Assembly (NCBI GenBank): GCA_964390795.1
Contig: CAYMLQ010000222.1
Coordinates: 1-9,660 of the forward strand
Reading direction: 5' to 3'
DNA: 9,660 nucleotides
Source: CAYMLQ01 sp964390795
GTDB lineage: Bacteria; Verrucomicrobiota; Kiritimatiellia; RFP12; UBA1067
Part shown: one piece after another, positions 1-6,808 of the stretch
Position numbering within the stretch: position 1 is the stretch's first letter
How the letters are laid out: each line of letters opens with the position of its first letter
The notes under the pieces: generated by a model
Told to the model about the DNA's origin: nothing
Seen by the model: the letters and a program-made list of their open reading frames with translations, nothing else
Database searches by the model: none
Translations under genes and position numbers: made by a program

Positions 1-976
1 TCACCCCGCCGAACTCGCCGAGCACAAAGCCTTTCCCGGTCTTCTTGCTGATGGCGGCGGCATACCGGTAGCGCAACAGGGCGGTCGTGAAGTGCTGGGG
101 ATCGTTCCAGTCCGCGCCCCGCTCGTCCGGGAAGCTCCTCCACGCGCCCGTATCCGGGTCTGCAAACTGGCAGCCGCCTCCGTGCGCGTAGTCGTGCACG
201 CCGTAGATGCCCGTGATGTCGTCCATCTCCCCGACCGCCCAAGGCAGGGTTCCGCGCCACGCGTCCACGCGCCCCAGCGCATCGGTCGCCAGCAGCAGCA
301 CCTTTTTCTCGAGGCCGCGCCGCTTCAGCTCGTCGAACACGGCGCGGTGGTGCGCCGCGAACAGCGGCATGTTCACGGGCACGTAGCTCTTCTCCGGCCC
401 CTTGCCCTGCACCTCGATCTTGTCGAAATCGTCATCCTTGCCGCCAGAGGAAAGCTCGTTTGTCATGCACCAGAACACGACGTTCGTGAAGCCTCGCCGG
501 ACCACCAGTTCCTCGATCAGGTCGGCCTGCGCGACAGCCCACTGCTGCCGGACCTGCGGGTCGCGCAGCGGCCCCTTCGCAGGCAGCCACTCCGGACGCT
601 TGCCCCAGAACACCATCGTCAGGTACACGTCATGGTCGAGCTCCTTCAGCAGCGCCAGCAGGCGGCACAGCCGCTGGAACTCGGGCGCGTCCCATGCACG
701 CTTCTCCAGCGTGGGGGCCCACCCGGTCAGCGGGCAGAAGATGCGGGTGAAGCCTTGAGGGTTGATCTCCTTGAGCCGTTTGACGAACACCGTGTCCCAT
801 GTCGACTCGTCCACCTCCGGCGCGGTCAGGTTGAACCCCAGCCCCCTGAAGTCCGCCTGCACAGGCCGGTCCGCCCGGACCGAGAGCGAGGCGGTGAGCG
901 CCTGCGCCTGACAGGCTGCGGAGACAGCTGCAACCGCAATGAGCGTTAAACTGGCGCGTAGAAAACAACATTTCAT
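1..976 (-). CDS. Secreted clan GH-A-like glycoside hydrolase, 3' end beyond window
   Basis: The frame from ATG at 976 is open to the window edge and gives 325 codons with no stop, so the C-terminus is missing. Residues 1-26 form a signal peptide: MKCC, a hydrophobic stretch, then an AxA-type site near CQAQA. The mature part looks like the TIM-barrel cellulase superfamily. FWCMTNEL places a candidate acid/base Glu at 174 after the typical Asn. GFVLGEFGG places a candidate nucleophile at Glu321, as in GH5-like LGEFG motifs. YGVHDYAH between them could supply substrate-binding aromatic and His residues. These motifs are seen; clan GH-A membership is inferred from them, and the exact family and substrate cannot be told. 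It starts 13 nt after the stop of an esterase remnant and probably shares its promoter. No strong ribosome binding site precedes it. Confidence 0.8.
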   Translation of the reverse strand, partial: MKCCFLRASLTLIAVAAVSAACQAQALTASLSVRADRPVQADFRGLGFNLTAPEVDESTWDTVFVKRLKEINPQGFTRIFCPLTGWAPTLEKRAWDAPEFQRLCRLLALLKELDHDVYLTMVFWGKRPEWLPAKGPLRDPQVRQQWAVAQADLIEELVVRRGFTNVVFWCMTNELSSGGKDDDFDKIEVQGKGPEKSYVPVNMPLFAAHHRAVFDELKRRGLEKKVLLLATDALGRVDAWRGTLPWAVGEMDDITGIYGVHDYAHGGGCQFADPDTGAWRSFPDERGADWNDPQHFTTALLRYRYAAAISKKTGKGFVLGEFGGV

Positions 977-989
977 AAACTGCTCAAGC

Positions 990-1160
990 TCAAAACGTCA
1001 AATGGATACAAAGCCCGGAGAACGGAAGCCCCTCGGCGTTGGACTGCCCGGCGACAATCACGACGTTGTACCGCTCGCCGGCCTGCGCGGCGAGCGCCCC
1101 TGAGACGATTCCTGCCAAAAGCAAGCCACTCACGAAACGCAGAGGGATGAGTTTCTTCAT
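990..1160 (-). pseudogene. 5' remnant of a sialate O-acetylesterase-like (SASA) gene
   Basis: This short frame begins at ATG 1160 and ends at TGA 992-990, giving 56 residues. Residues 1-27 are a good signal peptide (MKKLIPL, hydrophobic core, ALAAQA). Right after it, YNVVIVAGQSNAEG matches the first conserved block of the SASA/carbohydrate esterase family 6 fold, where the Ser of GQSN (Ser40) is the nucleophile. The reading then goes out of family (PFSGLCIHLTF) and stops. Family members are normally several hundred residues long and need a distant Asp/His, which are absent, so the product cannot be an active esterase. No continuation exists in other frames, because the next gene starts 13 nt later. 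The likely cause is a deletion, or an insertion whose far side lies beyond position 1. The promoter and signal sequence remain intact. Confidence 0.75.
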
Positions 1161-1195
1161 GTGGCCAGTTTACACCGTAACGGAGCTTTTGCGGA

Positions 1196-1213
1196 ACTAC
1201 CCGAATGGGTAGT
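1196..1213. promoter_or_regulatory. Perfect 7-bp palindrome, candidate response-regulator operator
   Basis: ACTACCC, spacer GAAT, then GGGTAGT is a perfect inverted repeat. It lies in the 90-nt gap between the response-regulator gene and the next minus-strand start (ATG at 1160), with its near edge 35 nt upstream of that ATG. A weak -10-like TAAACT lies between it and the start, so the palindrome would sit near a -35 position, as expected for an activator site. No T-run follows, so it is not a normal terminator. The half-site TACCCAT fits the NarL heptamer TACYYMT on one arm only, and the spacing differs from the NarL 7-2-7 pattern. Binding by the adjacent LuxR-type regulator is inference. 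Confidence 0.5.
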
Positions 1214-1240
1214 ATGCGACCGGCAGCACGCAACCGGCAG
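1213..1240. repeat. Imperfect 14-bp tandem direct repeat (ACCGGCAG core)
   Basis: Two adjacent 14-bp units, TATGCGACCGGCAG and CACGCAACCGGCAG, match at 11 of 14 positions and share the core ACCGGCAG. They abut the palindrome on the side nearer the response-regulator gene. Together the two elements fill most of the gap, which suggests a compact control region. The repeat could also be chance in GC-rich DNA. Confidence 0.45.
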
Positions 1241-1250
1241 GCGAAGCTCC

Positions 1251-1907
1251 TCACTCGTCCCGCAGCAGGTGCTCGCGCAGCGCAACGGCCACCGCTTCGG
1301 TACGATCAGCCACGCCGAGTTTGGCAAACAGGGTGGTCAGGTGGGCCTTCACGCCGTCCGTCGTGATTTCGAACTGACGCGCAATGTCCTTGTTGGTCAG
1401 CCCGCGCGCCAAGAGCCGCAGGATCTCCAGTTGCCGCTCCGTCAGCGAGGGCTGCTGCTCCTGTTCCTTGAGCCGCACCTCGATCTCACGCATGACGAAC
1501 GGCCGGCCCGCATGCACGTCGCGGATGGCCTTGGCGAGCAGCGTCTGCGAGGCGTTCTTCAACAGGCATCCCATCGCCCCGGCATTCAACGCCCGCCGGA
1601 TCTCGTGCGGCTCCTCATACGTGGTCAGGATCAGGATGCGGGCATCGGCATCCTCGGCCCGAATGGCGGCTGTTGCGGCAATGCCGTCCATCACCGGCAT
1701 CCGGATGTCCATCACGGTCACATCGGGCCGCACCTTGCGCCACGTCTCCACGGCCTGCTTGCCGTCCTCGACCTGCGCCACAACCCCGATGCCCTTCTCG
1801 AACTTCAGCACCGAGGCGAGCCCCATCCTGACGACCAGGTGATCGTCCGCAAGCATGACGCGGATCTTCTCCCGCTTCTCAGCGGCGCTGTGCGGTGGTG
1901 GATTCAT
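1251..1907 (-). CDS. LuxR/NarL-type response regulator
   Basis: This 218-residue two-domain regulator has the usual family length. The receiver domain spans about residues 15-130, with acidic pocket Asp21-Asp22, phosphoacceptor Asp67 in VMDIRMPVMDG, conserved Thr95 and Lys117. The C-terminal LuxR-type helix-turn-helix covers about 155-215 (LTERQLEIL, GLTNKDIA, then the recognition-helix region TTDGVKAHLTTLFAKL). All key residues are present, so it should be phosphorylated and bind DNA as a dimer. Its ATG overlaps the kinase stop codon (ATGA), implying translational coupling and a dedicated pair. Its target may be the palindrome about 40 nt beyond its own stop; that is inference. Confidence 0.95.
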   Translation of the reverse strand: MNPPPHSAAEKREKIRVMLADDHLVVRMGLASVLKFEKGIGVVAQVEDGKQAVETWRKVRPDVTVMDIRMPVMDGIAATAAIRAEDADARILILTTYEEPHEIRRALNAGAMGCLLKNASQTLLAKAIRDVHAGRPFVMREIEVRLKEQEQQPSLTERQLEILRLLARGLTNKDIARQFEITTDGVKAHLTTLFAKLGVADRTEAVAVALREHLLRDE

Positions 1908-4084
1908 GCCAATGACCTCTCGTTTGAACCGACCGGAATTCGGATGTCAATCTGCGTGCCCTGGCCGGGCTGGCTCGCCAACGTGAACTCACCCTCCAGC
2001 CGCTTGACGCGCTCGCGCATGCCCTGCAGGCCGAAGTGCCCGTCCGCCATGCCGGGCACAAGGGCGGGGTCGAAACCGCAGCCGTTGTCTTCAACCCGCA
2101 GGCCCACGTGCTCGGCTTCGAAGCGCAGGAGCACGGCTAGCTGCGTGGCCGAACCGTGATTGATGGCATTCGTCATCGCCTCCTGTGCGCAGCGCAGCAG
2201 CGTGTGAGCCGCCATGTCACTCAGCAGAAACACTTCGCCCTCCGTGCGGACCTCCACCTTGGCGCCGCCCATCTGGCGACCGACTTCGGCGAGCGCGGCT
2301 GGCAGGTCGCGCTGGTCCAGCACCTGCGAGCGTAAGTCCCAGACGCACCGGCGGACCTCCTCGCGGCTGGAATCGAGCAGTTCGCGGGCCAGCGCCACAT
2401 GCTGCTGGATCTCCTCCGGCGCCTGCACGCGGGCCAGCTCGGCGGCCTGCAACTGCAACGCCACGCCCGTCAGGCTCTGCGCCAGCGAGTCGTGCAGTTC
2501 CGCGGCCAGGCGCGTGCGCTCGCCGATGCGCGACTCCGCCGTCAGGCGGGCCTGCATTTCCACGGCCAAGCGAGCCGTGCGCCGCTCGACCCTCCGCTGG
2601 AGCTGCATGTTCCAGAGCAGAACGATCGCCAAGAGCCCAGCGGAGCCGCTCAGCAGCCACAGCAGCCGCCTCGCCGTCCACCAGGACGCCAGCCGCACCA
2701 CGACCACATCTTCGGGCGCGCGCAACAGCAGGCGGAACGCGACGGCCTTGGAGAAGTTCAGTACCGGGCGCAAATTGGAGTAAGAAACCACACAGACGCC
2801 CGTCACCTCCAGCTCGCTATCCACACGCAGCTCAGCGCCGGACCTCAGCGTATCCGTGCCAAGCTCGACGGGCACCAAAACCCCGTCACACTCCATATAC
2901 AGGCAGCAGCCTTCGCGGCCGCCACTCTCCACGCTCTTCAGTGTGCCGCGAAGGCTCACCAAGACGCCGTCATAATCCGGCTGTCCGGCAGGCAAGGACG
3001 TGTTGTAGTCCAGAATCTGCGACGGCACCACACGCTTCGGCGCGGGTGCAGGACCGTTCGGCGCAATCGAGCGTACCACGGCGTTCTCCAAGCCCGCAAA
3101 GAACTCGCGCGTCTCAACAAAGCCCGCGACCTCCACGGCATCACCGACCCTGGGCGTCCACTCCGGACGGGTCCTCACCCGCACAGCATGACCTCCGTCC
3201 TGGAGATAGAACCGCCCGCTGGGCCTCGACACGGTGACCACGCCAGCGACACGCCTGCGGTGCAGGCTGACCCCCTCTGTCGAAAACGGCATGAGCGTGT
3301 CGAGCCGAATGAAGGGTGTCGCGAACGGATCTGCGGGCGCCGGCCTCACGACCGTCACGTCCGACAGGCTGCCGGCGCGAACCCGCACGCCCATCAGTTC
3401 TGCCCGCGGGTTGAAAATCGGGAACCCAACCCCTCGAACCGTCACTTCGGCATCCACAAACCGCGTTCCTTCATCAGGGCCTGCCGGCATCACATCCACA
3501 GACAGCGATCCTGAGACCGTGGCCAGATAGAGGCTCATCATCCCGTACTCGGGCGCATACGACGCGGCTTGAACGACGCCGAGGACCTCCACGCGCTGGC
3601 AGTCGAACAGTCCGGAAGACAGCTCCGCCACGCTGGTCGGGCGCGCCGTCGGCAATTCACCCGCGCCCAGTTCGCGCACGCTCTCCAACTCCACGATTGG
3701 AGCGTAGCCGCCCGGTGCGGTCACGCCGGTCACTTCCACGCGCGCGCCCAGCGTGCGCTCAACCTCCGTCTTTCCGCTTACGTAAACGCCCGCGGTCTCA
3801 TCATTCACGACAAAGCCGCCGTCAATCCCCGTGGGCCACCGAAAGGTCACCACCCCTTTCAAAACGACCGGCAGCCCGCGCGCGGCCTCCTCGCGAGGCA
3901 GCGCGCGCACGGCTGCCGCCGTGCGTATCACGGCGCTCTCGTTCGTTCCAGCCGCCCCCTGAACGCCACCCGCACAGGCCTGAACGAGCGCACCGCAGAG
4001 CGCTGTAACAATAAGCCCTTGCGTTCGCACGATCTGGAGCCCGCTCACAACGAGGAGGATGTGCTTCATAAGTCTGGCCTGCAT
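1904..4084 (-). CDS. Sensor histidine kinase (HisKA_3/HATPase_c) with repeated beta-rich sensor domain
   Basis: This 726-residue protein has an N-terminal hydrophobic export segment (about 7-37), a long extracytoplasmic region (about 50-465), one membrane helix (about 473-493), a short coiled linker and a NarX/DesK-type kinase core. The H-box RTRLAAELHDSLAQSLTG gives phospho-His531. The N-box carries Glu635 and Asn639, G1 is DNGCGFDP (666-673), and G2 is GHFGLQGM (682-689). The sensor region appears to hold four divergent OB-fold-like units (about 72-138, 165-236, 278-340, 374-445) with recurring GVV...F.LQD...V.V...GD.VEV.G patterns. The start at 4084 has AGGA 10 nt upstream; Met6 is an alternative. 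Its stop overlaps the regulator's ATG. The ligand is unknown; the neighbouring genes suggest a sugar or glycan signal. Confidence 0.93.
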   Translation of the reverse strand: MQARLMKHILLVVSGLQIVRTQGLIVTALCGALVQACAGGVQGAAGTNESAVIRTAAAVRALPREEAARGLPVVLKGVVTFRWPTGIDGGFVVNDETAGVYVSGKTEVERTLGARVEVTGVTAPGGYAPIVELESVRELGAGELPTARPTSVAELSSGLFDCQRVEVLGVVQAASYAPEYGMMSLYLATVSGSLSVDVMPAGPDEGTRFVDAEVTVRGVGFPIFNPRAELMGVRVRAGSLSDVTVVRPAPADPFATPFIRLDTLMPFSTEGVSLHRRRVAGVVTVSRPSGRFYLQDGGHAVRVRTRPEWTPRVGDAVEVAGFVETREFFAGLENAVVRSIAPNGPAPAPKRVVPSQILDYNTSLPAGQPDYDGVLVSLRGTLKSVESGGREGCCLYMECDGVLVPVELGTDTLRSGAELRVDSELEVTGVCVVSYSNLRPVLNFSKAVAFRLLLRAPEDVVVVRLASWWTARRLLWLLSGSAGLLAIVLLWNMQLQRRVERRTARLAVEMQARLTAESRIGERTRLAAELHDSLAQSLTGVALQLQAAELARVQAPEEIQQHVALARELLDSSREEVRRCVWDLRSQVLDQRDLPAALAEVGRQMGGAKVEVRTEGEVFLLSDMAAHTLLRCAQEAMTNAINHGSATQLAVLLRFEAEHVGLRVEDNGCGFDPALVPGMADGHFGLQGMRERVKRLEGEFTLASQPGQGTQIDIRIPVGSNERSLA
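2750..3871 (-). repeat. Four OB-fold-like repeats in the kinase sensor domain
   Basis: The part of the kinase gene coding for residues 72-445 contains four similar segments. Example cores are LKGVVTFRW...GGFVVND, VLGVVQAAS...SLYLATV, VAGVVTVSRPSGRFYLQDG and LRGTLKSV...CCLYMECDG. Each is followed by a Val-rich strand and a G.EVTG-like closing strand. The pattern was found by eye; the OB-fold assignment is inference. Confidence 0.5.
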
Positions 4085-4098
4085 GATCGGTTATTCCT

Positions 4099-4140
4099 GC
4101 TTGAGCTTGGCCTGACGCGCACCAGCAGCCCCCTTCAAGC
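4099..4140 (-). promoter_or_regulatory. Loose inverted repeat in the leader before the kinase gene
   Basis: In the 83-nt gap between the glycosidase-like gene and the kinase gene, GCTTGA and TCAAGC form a perfect 6-bp inverted repeat separated by 30 nt. Partial inner pairing (GGGCTG with CAGGCC) is possible. On the minus strand the downstream arm touches the AGGA of the kinase ribosome binding site, so pairing could limit translation. No T-run follows, so it does not look like a terminator. No other signal was seen in this gap. Confidence 0.2.
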
Positions 4141-4167
4141 ATCGCTCACTTGCCAAAAGCAAACCCG

Positions 4168-6801
4168 TCACTGCACGATCACCACGTCGGCCTTGCGTGC
4201 TGCCGGGGTGACGTCCCATGTGAGCAACGTGCCGTTCCTGACCGTGCCCGTGACCACGGTCTGCAGCGGCGCGTGCAACTTAAACTCACAGTCCCAGTCT
4301 CGCGGCCAGGCGGGCAGCAGATAGATTTTCCGCCCGTCTGTCTGCAGGAGCAGCGACTGGAAGCCTTTAACCAACACGCCGCCGTGGTCCTGATCAGGCG
4401 TCCAGTCGTAGTTCGGCCCCCAGAACGCGGGGAAGCGCGACTTCTTGTCGTGGCTCTTTGCTCGGCTGACGATGTTGCTCCGCGCCTCTTCGGTGAGTCC
4501 GAGATACGCCATGAACAGGTCGTCCTGCCGCCAGCCGAAAGCGCCCTTGTCCCAGCGATGCCTAAGCGCTTCGATGCCCCACTCGATGTTCGGCTTACCG
4601 AGCGCGATCAGGCGGAACGGGAACACGGCGTACAGCTCCGGGTTCTCGCAGTTGCTCTTGCGGGCATACACCGCGGCGGGCGCGAGCGCCTGCTTGCCGT
4701 CCACGAGGCGGGTCGGCAGCGGCGGCAGCTTGGCGTGGAAGCGCTGCAGGAAGGCGCGCTCGGCGGAGGGCGTCTCCGGCAGCAGGAGCAACCGCTCCGT
4801 CACCGCGATGCACCCGGCCACCTCCGGCATCGCGTTGGTGCAGGCCCACCACGTCTCCAGCGCCTGCGAGGGATGCATGACGAGCTTGCCGTCGGCGCCG
4901 GTCGCGTAGTGCTGGTCGAAGAAGGTCAGAATCTCGCGGCAGAAGGGCAGCACGGTCGTGTCGAGAAACGCGCGGTCAAGCGTGTGCTCATAGGTGTCCA
5001 GCAGGAGCCAGCAGAGTTCCAGCCCGCCCACCCACTCCCACTTGTGCCAGCCGCTCTCCTGCAGCTTGTCCGCGCGCTGCTCGAACGGCGTCCAGCCGTA
5101 GGTCTCGCTGAACATCGCGCCCCAAAAGTAAATGCACTCCGGATAGAACGCCCCGTCGTGGCCGCAGTACAGCTTCGTCCGATATTTGCACAGCGGCAAG
5201 AGGTCTTCGGCGTACATCTTAAAAAGCGGCCGCATCTGCTCGAAGTCGCCGGACGCGCACAGCGAGAGATAAGGCAGGCGCGTGTTCTGCCACCAGTAGC
5301 CGGGCCCCCAGCGGCGGTAGTCGTGGCCGTTCGCCGGATCGGGCGCAACGGTGAAGAGCGAGCCGTTGAATTTGATCGGATACGCCCCGCGCCCGGCGCA
5401 GGCGGTGATATAGCGCTGAAGCGCGGCCATCTGGCTGACGTGCGCCGCCTCGTCGGTGACGCGCACGCCGGTCGAGTCCAGCACGGTCTTGCCGTTGACG
5501 CTCACGTGCCAGCCGCCCGCAGCCGCGTCCGCAACCGCCACCACGCGCGCCCATTGGCCCGCAGGCAGCGCGTCTTTCGCGTTCTGCTGAGTCGTGCCCG
5601 AGATCAGGCGCAGGCTGTTGCCGGGGTGCGCGTCGAGCAGGAACCCGTCGCTGCCGCCGGGCGTGATCTTGTCAAAGAGGCGCCCCCGCTCGCCCGCCGC
5701 AGGCTTGACCTCGGCCGCGAGCGTGACAACGCCCGCCGCATTCGTCTCCACGCGCACGCCGCGGATCTCGCCGGCGAAGGGGCTGTGCCCGGTCTGATCC
5801 TGGCCGATGCGGAGCGGATAGGCGTTCACGGGGAAGAGCGGCGCGCAGCCGGGCGCGGCGTTGGTGTTCGCCGTCGCCTGAATCCAGCTGCGGTTCCAGA
5901 ATTCCGCCCACCACCGCGCATGGGCAGTGAAATCCGGAGCGCCTGCCCGCCGCACCAGCTCGTCCATGCCAGCCAGCCAGCGCTCCGGCGTCGAAGGGTG
6001 CTGCGTGAGTACATGGATGTCGAAGCCGTGCGGCGACTGAACCACACGGCCGCCAAAGATGCGGTGCAGCAGCGGGTCGGCCTGCCCGTAGTCCGTCAAG
6101 CCCTGGATTTTCGCCAGGAGCGCCGGGCCGACCGACTTCGCGTTGTGATGGTACCAGGTGGTCTGCCCGGCAGGCCCGTCGATGCGCGTGTCGGGCTCCA
6201 CGAACACCGGCGCCTCTTTCTGATCCTTCTTGCCGCGGTTCAACATGACGTCGCTGCATTCAAGCACCGCCAGCTCTTGGCGGTTCGTGCGCCATAGCGC
6301 GACCTCCGCCTTCGCGGGAAGCTCGGTCGTCACGCGGACCACCGGCTGATGAGCATCGACCCAAATACGGATTTGAGCTTGCTGCTTGCCGATTGCCGAT
6401 TGGATGAGCAGCGAGCCGGTCTTCAGATCCAGCTCCTGCCTGAACGCGCCGTTAAAAAGGTCCGGCGCAAAACGGAGCACGACTTCGCCGACCTTGACGA
6501 GCCGCGCGTTGTCGTCCCACGCGTCGGTCTTGCTGATGAGCAGGTGTAGCGAGCCGTCCGCCAGCGCCCAGGCGTTCAGGCCGATGTCGCCGTTGCCCAG
6601 CGGCATGGAGCCGCTACAGTCCGCGCTCGGCGCGTCCCAGACCACGTTGTAGCGGGCGGGATCGGAGCCTTCGGCGATGGCATGGCTTGTCGCAGCGGAA
6701 GCTGCCAATAGCAGCACACGACCGTATTTGCCCAAGAGTCCCGTCTCTCTGCATGTTGTACCGACTTCAGTCGGCAACGCTACCCAGCCGAACCGTCTCA
6801 T
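4168..6801 (-). CDS. Secreted DUF5703 glycosidase-like protein with inserted LamG-like domain
   Basis: The 877-residue product starts at ATG 6801, chosen because AAAGGA lies 10 nt upstream and the start falls 7 nt after the transporter stop. An in-frame ATG at 6849 would overlap the transporter. A secretion signal occupies about 29-44 (VLLLAASAATSHA). The DUF5703 N-domain follows (YNVVWDAPS, GSMPLGNGDIGLN, ISKTDAWDDN, about 51-310). A beta-rich LamG-like insert lies at about 313-448. The helical part, resembling (alpha/alpha)6 glycosidases such as GH95, carries RRWGPGYWWQNTRLPY, GHDGAFYPECIYFWG, HPSQALETWW, GWRQDDLFMAYLGL and PNYDWTPDQDHGG. The end LLPAWPRDWDCEFKL is a typical C-terminal cap. 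The activity of DUF5703 proteins is not known to me. Deoxysugar glycoside cleavage is inferred from the adjacent RhaT. Catalytic residues are not assigned. Confidence 0.88.
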   Translation of the reverse strand: MRRFGWVALPTEVGTTCRETGLLGKYGRVLLLAASAATSHAIAEGSDPARYNVVWDAPSADCSGSMPLGNGDIGLNAWALADGSLHLLISKTDAWDDNARLVKVGEVVLRFAPDLFNGAFRQELDLKTGSLLIQSAIGKQQAQIRIWVDAHQPVVRVTTELPAKAEVALWRTNRQELAVLECSDVMLNRGKKDQKEAPVFVEPDTRIDGPAGQTTWYHHNAKSVGPALLAKIQGLTDYGQADPLLHRIFGGRVVQSPHGFDIHVLTQHPSTPERWLAGMDELVRRAGAPDFTAHARWWAEFWNRSWIQATANTNAAPGCAPLFPVNAYPLRIGQDQTGHSPFAGEIRGVRVETNAAGVVTLAAEVKPAAGERGRLFDKITPGGSDGFLLDAHPGNSLRLISGTTQQNAKDALPAGQWARVVAVADAAAGGWHVSVNGKTVLDSTGVRVTDEAAHVSQMAALQRYITACAGRGAYPIKFNGSLFTVAPDPANGHDYRRWGPGYWWQNTRLPYLSLCASGDFEQMRPLFKMYAEDLLPLCKYRTKLYCGHDGAFYPECIYFWGAMFSETYGWTPFEQRADKLQESGWHKWEWVGGLELCWLLLDTYEHTLDRAFLDTTVLPFCREILTFFDQHYATGADGKLVMHPSQALETWWACTNAMPEVAGCIAVTERLLLLPETPSAERAFLQRFHAKLPPLPTRLVDGKQALAPAAVYARKSNCENPELYAVFPFRLIALGKPNIEWGIEALRHRWDKGAFGWRQDDLFMAYLGLTEEARSNIVSRAKSHDKKSRFPAFWGPNYDWTPDQDHGGVLVKGFQSLLLQTDGRKIYLLPAWPRDWDCEFKLHAPLQTVVTGTVRNGTLLTWDVTPAARKADVVIVQ
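5458..5865 (-). other. LamG/concanavalin-like insert within the DUF5703 protein
   Basis: Residues about 313-448 break the DUF5703 fold between FWNRSWIQAT and AAHVSQMAALQRY. The segment has the alternating beta pattern of LamG domains: LRIGQDQTG, FAGEIRGVRV, GRLFDKITPGGSDGFLLD, AGQWARVVAVAD and WHVSVNGKTV. Such domains usually bind glycans or pack onto a catalytic fold. The domain name is inferred by motif recognition. Confidence 0.55.
6386..6402. repeat. Short tandem TTGCCGA repeat inside the DUF5703 gene
   Basis: TTGCCGA occurs twice in direct tandem, followed by a third partial copy (TTG). On the coding strand it reads as SAIGKQQA within the DUF5703 N-domain. It is too short to be more than slippage-prone sequence or the trace of a small repeat. 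Confidence 0.4.
6755..6778. repeat. Palindromic element translated in the signal-peptide region
   Basis: GTTG, TA, CCGACT, TC, AGTCGG, CAAC forms a hairpin with a perfect 6-bp inner stem, a 4-bp outer stem and a 2-nt bulge. It lies 23 nt inside the DUF5703 reading frame and is read as VALPTEVGTT between the first residues and the hydrophobic signal core. It resembles dispersed palindromic repeats that insert into genes. Its copy number in this genome is not visible here. Confidence 0.6.
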
Positions 6802-6808
6802 ACCCCAC

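Noticed and set aside
1196..1213. Palindrome as an intrinsic terminator of the regulator gene
   Set aside because: The stem is only 7 bp and no run of T follows on the minus strand; its position fits an operator better.
973..1254. Minus-strand frame of 93 codons across the gap after the regulator
   Set aside because: It runs in another frame over the palindrome, the SASA remnant and the next gene's start, and its Arg-rich product has no family features. The SASA remnant frame carries the signal peptide and GQSN motif.
1161..2159. Plus-strand frame of 332 codons opposite the response regulator
   Set aside because: It is a shadow of the regulator and kinase genes, with no domain or ribosome binding site seen. 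The same applies to the plus-strand frames at 92-949, 2399-3514, 6983-7777 and 8691-9461.
4150..6297. Very long plus-strand frame (715 codons) opposite the DUF5703 gene
   Set aside because: It is antisense to a gene with clear family motifs, its product is rich in Arg, Ala and Val without recognisable domains, and long antisense frames are expected in GC-rich DNA.
6779..6790. Second copy of the operator half-site (GCTACCC) before the DUF5703 gene
   Set aside because: Only one half is present, it lies inside the coding sequence, and no inverted partner is found at the right distance.
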